18,248 bases of DNA, taken from Lachnospiraceae bacterium UBA4380. GTDB taxonomy: Bacteria; Bacillota; Clostridia; Lachnospirales; Lachnospiraceae. The position numbers and the translations under genes were made by a program. Within the stretch, counting starts at the first letter, position 1. Each line of letters opens with the position of its first letter. Shown here piece by piece: positions 13,938-18,248 of this stretch. The notes beneath the pieces are model-generated. The model did not search any database. It was not told the DNA's origin and saw nothing but the letters and a program-made list of their open reading frames with translations. The stretch lies in the NCBI GenBank assembly GCA_002390025.1, contig DGRU01000096.1, positions 1 through 18,248 of the forward strand, given 5' to 3'.

Positions 13938-15335
13938 TTACGAGGTTTCAAGACGTGCCTCATAGGTTTCAGACTCGTTCACCTCGGAAGCACTCACTGT
14001 AATCGTAAGCGTATCTGCCCCGTTTGTGATTGGTGTCGTACTCCCCGCGCCCTTGTACCAGTTGACTGCTCCCAGCGCCGCGATCTCCGTACTGGACAGC
14101 TCTGCGTTCCCTTTAAACACATGGGCTGTCAGGGTCTTGGATCCAGTACTGTTCTTAAAGACTGTCCCGCCGCTCGGGATGATCACGATAGTAACGGCGT
14201 CCTCTCCATCGTCACCCGTATCGCCCTTGGGGACCTTTGCCCAGGACAGCTTCTTCGTAATAGTCTGGGTGCTGCAGGTAAATGTCAGGGTAACCTCTCC
14301 GGACATGGTCGCCGCAGCACCCAGCGTGCCGTTCGCGGCAACGGAGATGACCAGGGAGCCGTCCGCGGAGGCTGTCGCATTGGAGCTTGACTTCTTCGTC
14401 ATGCCGCTGGGCAGAGTCGGATTGGCGATCGTACAGGCAATCCTGCTCGTCCCCTGATAGCCTGCAAAGGGAATGGTGATATCGAATGCCTTTGCAACAA
14501 GACCTCCATTGGTGCAGGGGATACTGACAGACTCATTACCGCAGATGACGCTGATCGCGCCGGGGCCTGTCGGACCTGTTCCTCCCGTCTGGCCGGTCGC
14601 CCCAGTGATGGACTTTGCCCAGGACAGCTTTTTCGTACCAACTGTTGTACTGCCGGTTTTGAAAGTGAGGGTGATCTCCCCGCTGTCTGTCTCGCCAAGG
14701 TTGCTGCCGGCCGCCACATTCAGTGTGAGCGACCCGTCTGCGGATGTTGTTCCCGCTGTATTTGTTCCTGCCGTGATCCCGCTGGGAAGGCCGGACGCAG
14801 TCACGGTTGCAGCCTTCCGGGAAGTTCCCTGATAGATCGTGAAGGGGATCGTGATCGCTGATGCCGCAGATGTCTTACCGTCCTTATCGCACGCAATGGA
14901 GACAGCCTCGTTTCCCATCAGGATAGAGTAGCCTCCTGCTCCGGTCGCGCCTGTGAGCGCGATAGACAAGTTGATCGCCTTATTGAAAGTGGCTTTCCCG
15001 TCCACAAGGATGGAGAGCATGATCTGACCGTTGACCGCAGCACCGCGAAGGATAGCGTCTGTGAGGGCTGTCGTTGCCTGGACGGTCAGCGTGGGAGATG
15101 TGGCGTCTCCGTCATCCGTAACAGTCAGCCCTGTATTTGTAAGTGTTGTGGTAACCGTCACAACCGCGCTGACCGCAGTCGCCCCTCTCATCGCCTGTAC
15201 CTGGGTTTCAAAGCTCTGAGTCGCTTTGACCTTCGTCGTATCTCCCTGGAAAGTGAACGAATCCACAGAGAGACTGACGCTGTAGGAATCTGTGATATCT
15301 GTAAGGCCTATCTGGCCTCTTGCTATAACTGCCAT
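13938..15335 (-). CDS. Phage tail-associated protein with Ig-like repeats and collagen-like linkers
   Basis: A 465-aa, Thr/Gly/Ser-rich protein without signal peptide. After an N-terminal beta region (1-128) come two homologous Ig-like units, about 135-244 and 260-370. Both contain ITIPF.xYQGTSR, ASADGSL or TSADGSL, and KKLSWAK. The units are joined by collagen-like Gly-X-Y stretches (GATGQTGGTGPTGP and PKGDTGDDGEDA). A C-terminal domain (378-465) is shared with the two upstream genes. ATG 15335 has AGGAGG 7 bases before it and overlaps the preceding gene by 13 bp. It is probably a virion decoration or baseplate appendage. I do not recognise a named family. Confidence 0.75.
   Translation of the reverse strand: MAVIARGQIGLTDITDSYSVSLSVDSFTFQGDTTKVKATQSFETQVQAMRGATAVSAVVTVTTTLTNTGLTVTDDGDATSPTLTVQATTALTDAILRGAAVNGQIMLSILVDGKATFNKAINLSIALTGATGAGGYSILMGNEAVSIACDKDGKTSAASAITIPFTIYQGTSRKAATVTASGLPSGITAGTNTAGTTSADGSLTLNVAAGSNLGETDSGEITLTFKTGSTTVGTKKLSWAKSITGATGQTGGTGPTGPGAISVICGNESVSIPCTNGGLVAKAFDITIPFAGYQGTSRIACTIANPTLPSGMTKKSSSNATASADGSLVISVAANGTLGAAATMSGEVTLTFTCSTQTITKKLSWAKVPKGDTGDDGEDAVTIVIIPSGGTVFKNSTGSKTLTAHVFKGNAELSSTEIAALGAVNWYKGAGSTTPITNGADTLTITVSASEVNESETYEARLETS
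14226..14933 (-). repeat. Two tandem Ig-like coding units (~110 codons each)
   Basis: Codons for residues 135-244 (14604-14933) and 260-370 (14226-14558) of the Ig-like protein are paralogous. At DNA level the ends are nearly the same: TTGCCCAGGACAGCTT occurs at both 14238 and 14611 regions. Much of the interior has diverged, so the duplication is old. Confidence 0.75.
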
Positions 15336-15658
15336 TGTTTTTCCTCCTGTTGATCAACTACCAAAAGACATCCTGCCGTTCTCCCCTGCCGCGCGATCCT
15401 CTCCTCCACATGAAGGAAGAAGCCGTCATTCTCTGTCCGGATTCCGGGCATGCCCTTTGTGACATTCTCTGCGTTCCCGCAGTGATCCGTCAGGATCCAT
15501 TCCAGGTGCGCTCCCTTTCCGAAGTACAGTTCCAGTTCCTCCGCGTCTCGGATTGTTTTCCTGTTATATAAGACATCTGCCCAGATGACCCTGCCTTCCG
15601 CATCCTTTGCTGCATGCATGACCACCGATACTCCTTCGGATACTTCTATGAGATCCAT
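15323..15658 (-). CDS. Small phage structural protein homologous to the C-terminal domain of the tail-tip protein
   Basis: A 111-aa protein with no signal peptide. Its core (YFGKGAHLEWILTDH, then ENDGFFLHVEERIARQG and CLLVV) follows the same pattern as the end of the upstream 853-aa-plus protein (FGPGAYLQWYFRKQ, then TEGGFCMNV and QCDLNV). It therefore looks like a stand-alone copy of that beta domain. ATG 15658 follows AAAGGAGGAG, 14 bases after the upstream stop. It overlaps the next gene by 13 bp. A virion accessory role is inferred from this homology and from its place in the tail operon. Confidence 0.7.
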   Translation of the reverse strand: MDLIEVSEGVSVVMHAAKDAEGRVIWADVLYNRKTIRDAEELELYFGKGAHLEWILTDHCGNAENVTKGMPGIRTENDGFFLHVEERIARQGRTAGCLLVVDQQEEKQWQL

Positions 15659-15672
15659 TCTTCTCTCCTCCT

Positions 15673-18248
15673 TTACACGTTAAGATCACACTGGAACAGG
15701 ATCTGCTCGTCAACGTCATCCGGCGTCACGTTCATGCAAAATCCTCCCTCGGTGAGATGAGAGTCACTCACGCTCATGGTGCTCCATTCCTGGTCCGCCT
15801 GTTTCCTGAAATACCACTGCAGATAAGCGCCGGGACCAAAGACTGTCCTGAGGGACTGTAAATCTGTGATAGAATTCGCCCCCTTGATCACCGTCACACG
15901 CAGCTGTGTATCATACCAGTTGTTTTTGAAGACCAGCCCCCGGGTGGAATCAACACGCAGTATGACCGCGTCCTCTCCGTCAAGCCCGTCCGCGCCAGTG
16001 ATGCAGACAGGCGATGAGGTTCTTGTGTTCCCGGTTGCGTATGTTGTGACAGTCTTCTGCCACATGTAAGCCCCGTGGACACGCTCCAGCATCTCGGTGC
16101 TCCATCCTTCATCATCATCTGCCGGCGGGACTGTTTCCGATCCGTTTTGCGCGTAATAAGTAGTTACTTCCCTTACTGTGTTATTAACCTCTGTCCTTAT
16201 CTCAGAGACTGTACGAGAGAACCCTCCAGCAGTTTCCTCGACAGTATTCACTCTCGCAGTAAGAGCCTGAACTGTTGACCCGTCAGCCTTTGATTCCATG
16301 GATGTCTGGATATCACCGATATCTGTGGTGATACCGTTGATGGTCTGCTGCTGGGAGGTGTACTGGTCAGATAGCTGTGTGATGGAATTTCCCAGCGGCG
16401 TCGTTGCCTCAGTGATGTCGGACTGCCAGACTTTTGACTCAATCTTGCCCTGGACCTCTTTAAATTCCGTCTGCAGGTTCTGCGTCGTTGTCTCATCATC
16501 GGACACTCGCTGTATCAGGGTCTGGTAGTTTGCTTCCAGTGTCGTATCATCCATGACCACATGGGAGGCATCCAGGGTCAGCGTCCCGTCATCTTCGATC
16601 TCCTGAACGACAGAGCGGATGTTGAGTTTTGATCCGTCGATCCCGGCATCGTTTGCCACCATGGAATCAACGATCAAGCCATCCGGCACACCATCCGCAG
16701 TAATACCTTCCGGAGACCATATCAGGTTCCCGGATGCGTCCCAGAGATAGTAGGAGTAGTTTCCATTCCCATCCCGGCCGATCTGAACTCGCACCGTGTT
16801 ATTCTGGTCTTTGATCTGGATGGTGGACCCTTCGATGGAGAGTGATCCATCCCTGGAGGCGATCGTTATGAAATCCGTGTAGATAGTCTTCGCTGTAACT
16901 CTTCCCGCCATGAGGTCATCCATGACAGCCTGGGCAATGGTCGCGTCGTCGATCACGATATTGTCGCCGGTCAGATGGATGGCCTGCAGTGTCCCAACAC
17001 CGGCATTGCCCGCCAGAAGGGATTCAATGTTTGCAGTAGAAGCCTGAAGACTACTGACGTTTGCATTCGTCGCATTGAGGTCCGTAATGGCAGCCTTCTC
17101 TGCCACAAGGTGCTGGATCTGCGCATCGGCAGCCTGAAGTGCCGCGACATTGGCGTTTGTCGCATTGAGGTCCGTCACGTTTGCCTTTTGAGCAAGAAGA
17201 TTGTCGACTTCCGCCAGATCTGCATGAAGGGCTCCGACATCTGCATTTGTCGCTTGCAGCTTATCGGTCACTACGTGGCGGAAAGCAGTGAAGTTCTCCT
17301 GAAGGGAAGTCAACACAGCAGCTGTGCCCCTGGACATGGATGAAGCCAGAGTGAGAAGTGTTGCGCCGAGAGTAAGTTTCGAGTTTTCCGGATTAAGAAG
17401 GTCCAGGTATATCTTCTGGATCACCATGAAGTCATCCAGGCCGTGAGGCTCTGATACCACACGAATGTTGTCGCCAACTTTGCAGCGTTCAATATCAACA
17501 TCCAAAAGATGCAGATCAATGGCTGTGATCGTAATACTGGAAACAAGCAGCTTCTGTCTGTCCAGGACTTCTCTTCCTTTCCGCAGAAGGTTCTCCGGCA
17601 TCTCCACATCGTCATATTCCACGGTCTTTACGATCCGGCCGTACTTGGCGATGGCGTCCGGGTCTTCAATGTAATCCTTGCCTTCATTCACGCTCTTGAT
17701 TGTCAGTCTCTCATCAGTCTCTTCATCACGTTTCCCAAGCGGCACGATGACTGTTGCCAGACTGTCACAGTTCACTTCTTGGATCAGATCCAGGACGTTC
17801 TCTCCAAAACGGATGACCTGTTCATTTGTATGGCCATAAGATTCAATGTAATCTATCAGCCTCTGCCCGTTCTCATGCCGGATACGAATATACCCGCCAA
17901 GACGAGAAATCAGCCTATCCTCGATGGTTTTCCAGGTGTTTTCATAAGTGGAATACCGATAAAGACTGTCGTTGTTATCGACCACCGTCACCTGGCCAAC
18001 AGTAAACTCTTTCCTGCTTTCTACATCCAGGTTGTGGTTTGCGATCAGGTCCGTAAAGTAATCCCGGACACTGATGTCGTGGTACTCGTGATATCTCTGG
18101 ATACTGTCCAATAAATAGGACAGCTCGCCCTCACACTCGATAGTCCTGCTGCCGTAAAAATCGATCTCATCGGACAGAACCCTGCCGGAATACAGCCAGT
18201 CATCGTCCTGATAAAGAGACAGTACTGAGTACATCTTTTTAAGGTCAT
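15673..18248 (-). CDS. Phage tail endopeptidase-like / minor structural tail-tip protein, N-terminus cut by the window edge
   Basis: The frame stays open to the window edge (codons for DLKK precede the first ATG at 18234), so the true start is outside. Counting from 18234, residues 1-300 match the prophage tail endopeptidase (Prophage_tail, phage minor structural protein) style: YSGRVLSDEIDFYGSRTIEC, YLLDSIQRYHEYH, and KVGDNIRVVSEPHGLDDF. Residues 321-410 are three 30-residue coiled-coil repeats. Next are a beta region with GRDGNGNYSYYLWDASGN (about 486-503), coiled-coil stretches (565-690), a GW module (YYAQNGSETVPP to PVCITG, about 693-748), a collagen-like GADGLDGEDA, and a C-terminal beta domain (755-853). 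The protein would sit at the tail tip or baseplate and may help open the cell wall. No peptidase residues can be pinned from the visible part. Confidence 0.85.
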   Translation of the reverse strand, partial: DLKKMYSVLSLYQDDDWLYSGRVLSDEIDFYGSRTIECEGELSYLLDSIQRYHEYHDISVRDYFTDLIANHNLDVESRKEFTVGQVTVVDNNDSLYRYSTYENTWKTIEDRLISRLGGYIRIRHENGQRLIDYIESYGHTNEQVIRFGENVLDLIQEVNCDSLATVIVPLGKRDEETDERLTIKSVNEGKDYIEDPDAIAKYGRIVKTVEYDDVEMPENLLRKGREVLDRQKLLVSSITITAIDLHLLDVDIERCKVGDNIRVVSEPHGLDDFMVIQKIYLDLLNPENSKLTLGATLLTLASSMSRGTAAVLTSLQENFTAFRHVVTDKLQATNADVGALHADLAEVDNLLAQKANVTDLNATNANVAALQAADAQIQHLVAEKAAITDLNATNANVSSLQASTANIESLLAGNAGVGTLQAIHLTGDNIVIDDATIAQAVMDDLMAGRVTAKTIYTDFITIASRDGSLSIEGSTIQIKDQNNTVRVQIGRDGNGNYSYYLWDASGNLIWSPEGITADGVPDGLIVDSMVANDAGIDGSKLNIRSVVQEIEDDGTLTLDASHVVMDDTTLEANYQTLIQRVSDDETTTQNLQTEFKEVQGKIESKVWQSDITEATTPLGNSITQLSDQYTSQQQTINGITTDIGDIQTSMESKADGSTVQALTARVNTVEETAGGFSRTVSEIRTEVNNTVREVTTYYAQNGSETVPPADDDEGWSTEMLERVHGAYMWQKTVTTYATGNTRTSSPVCITGADGLDGEDAVILRVDSTRGLVFKNNWYDTQLRVTVIKGANSITDLQSLRTVFGPGAYLQWYFRKQADQEWSTMSVSDSHLTEGGFCMNVTPDDVDEQILFQCDLNV
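17005..17274 (-). repeat. Three tandem 30-codon coiled-coil repeats in the tail-tip gene
   Basis: Each 90-bp unit encodes a pattern TDLNATNANVxxLQAxxAxI ending in LLAxx (residues 321-350, 351-380, 381-410 from the ATG at 18234). The DNA block CGCATTGAGGTCCGT recurs at 17071 and 17161, exactly 90 bp apart. Regular hydrophobic spacing suggests a trimeric stalk whose length could change by unit gain or loss. Confidence 0.8.

Larger units (their letters stand above)
3440..18248 (-). mobile_element. Prophage integrated into comM (partial, runs off the right edge)
   Basis: The left boundary is the comM junction near 3440 and the right boundary is outside the window. All genes point the same way as comM and dprA. 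In order from the junction they are: unknown cargo gene, two serine recombinases, SHOCT-like small protein, HTH/zinc-finger protein, holin, two fibre proteins, Ig-like protein, small protein and tail-tip protein. Tail endopeptidase-like, DUF859-like and holin genes point to a siphovirus-type phage. Head, packaging and replication genes are not in the window, so I cannot say whether it is intact. Confidence 0.85.

Noticed and set aside
9595..18248. Possible diversity-generating retroelement target in the fibre genes
   Set aside because: No reverse transcriptase, no template repeat and no adenine-biased variable repeat pair was seen in the window.

Overview
The window looks like a chromosomal segment of a clostridial Firmicute, most likely a Lachnospiraceae-type gut anaerobe. 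The reasons are the strong AGGAGG-type ribosome binding sites, the protein families present, and a siphovirus-type prophage carrying paired large serine recombinases. The species cannot be named from sequence alone.

Host flank (1 to about 3439). A 5'-truncated gene for an iron-dependent lactaldehyde/1,2-propanediol oxidoreductase (fucO) runs on the + strand. It converges on a minus-strand competence locus. That locus holds dprA (with an unusually long repeat-containing linker), a small downstream ORF, and upstream the 3' third of comM (yifB family). Two terminator-like hairpins lie in the 458-bp convergent gap.

Element boundary (about 3425-3510). The comM reading frame is intact only from the NPCPCG motif onward and meets an in-frame stop at 3440-3442. 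The sequence beyond it has no ComM coding. The most economical reading is that a serine-recombinase prophage integrated into comM. This window would then hold one junction, with the 5' half of comM at the other end, outside the window. Three TGAACCCC direct repeats at 11- and 22-bp spacing and a bidirectional terminator lie just inside the junction.

Prophage (about 3440 to the right edge, all genes on the minus strand). Closest to the junction is a 499-aa coiled-coil protein of unknown function with its own promoter, in a typical cargo position. Next comes an integration/regulation cassette: an HTH plus double zinc-finger protein, a SHOCT-like small protein, and two overlapping large serine recombinases of different C-terminal design. 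The late region is read from the right edge leftward: tail endopeptidase/tip protein (partial), a small protein, an Ig-like/collagen-linker protein, a large tail fibre/receptor-binding candidate, a DUF859-like fibre protein, and a holin, followed by a strong terminator. No endolysin follows the holin.

How it fits together. Tail, fibre and lysis genes form one tightly spaced late operon, with gaps or overlaps mostly under 15 bp, that ends after holin. The recombinase cassette is a second operon ending before the cargo gene. Integration would inactivate comM beside dprA, so lysogeny and competence may be linked. Three adjacent tail genes share the same C-terminal beta-rich domain, and two share a GW-containing module, which suggests domain shuffling within the adhesion apparatus. 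The least explained parts are the 499-aa cargo protein and the small-protein/recombinase cassette.
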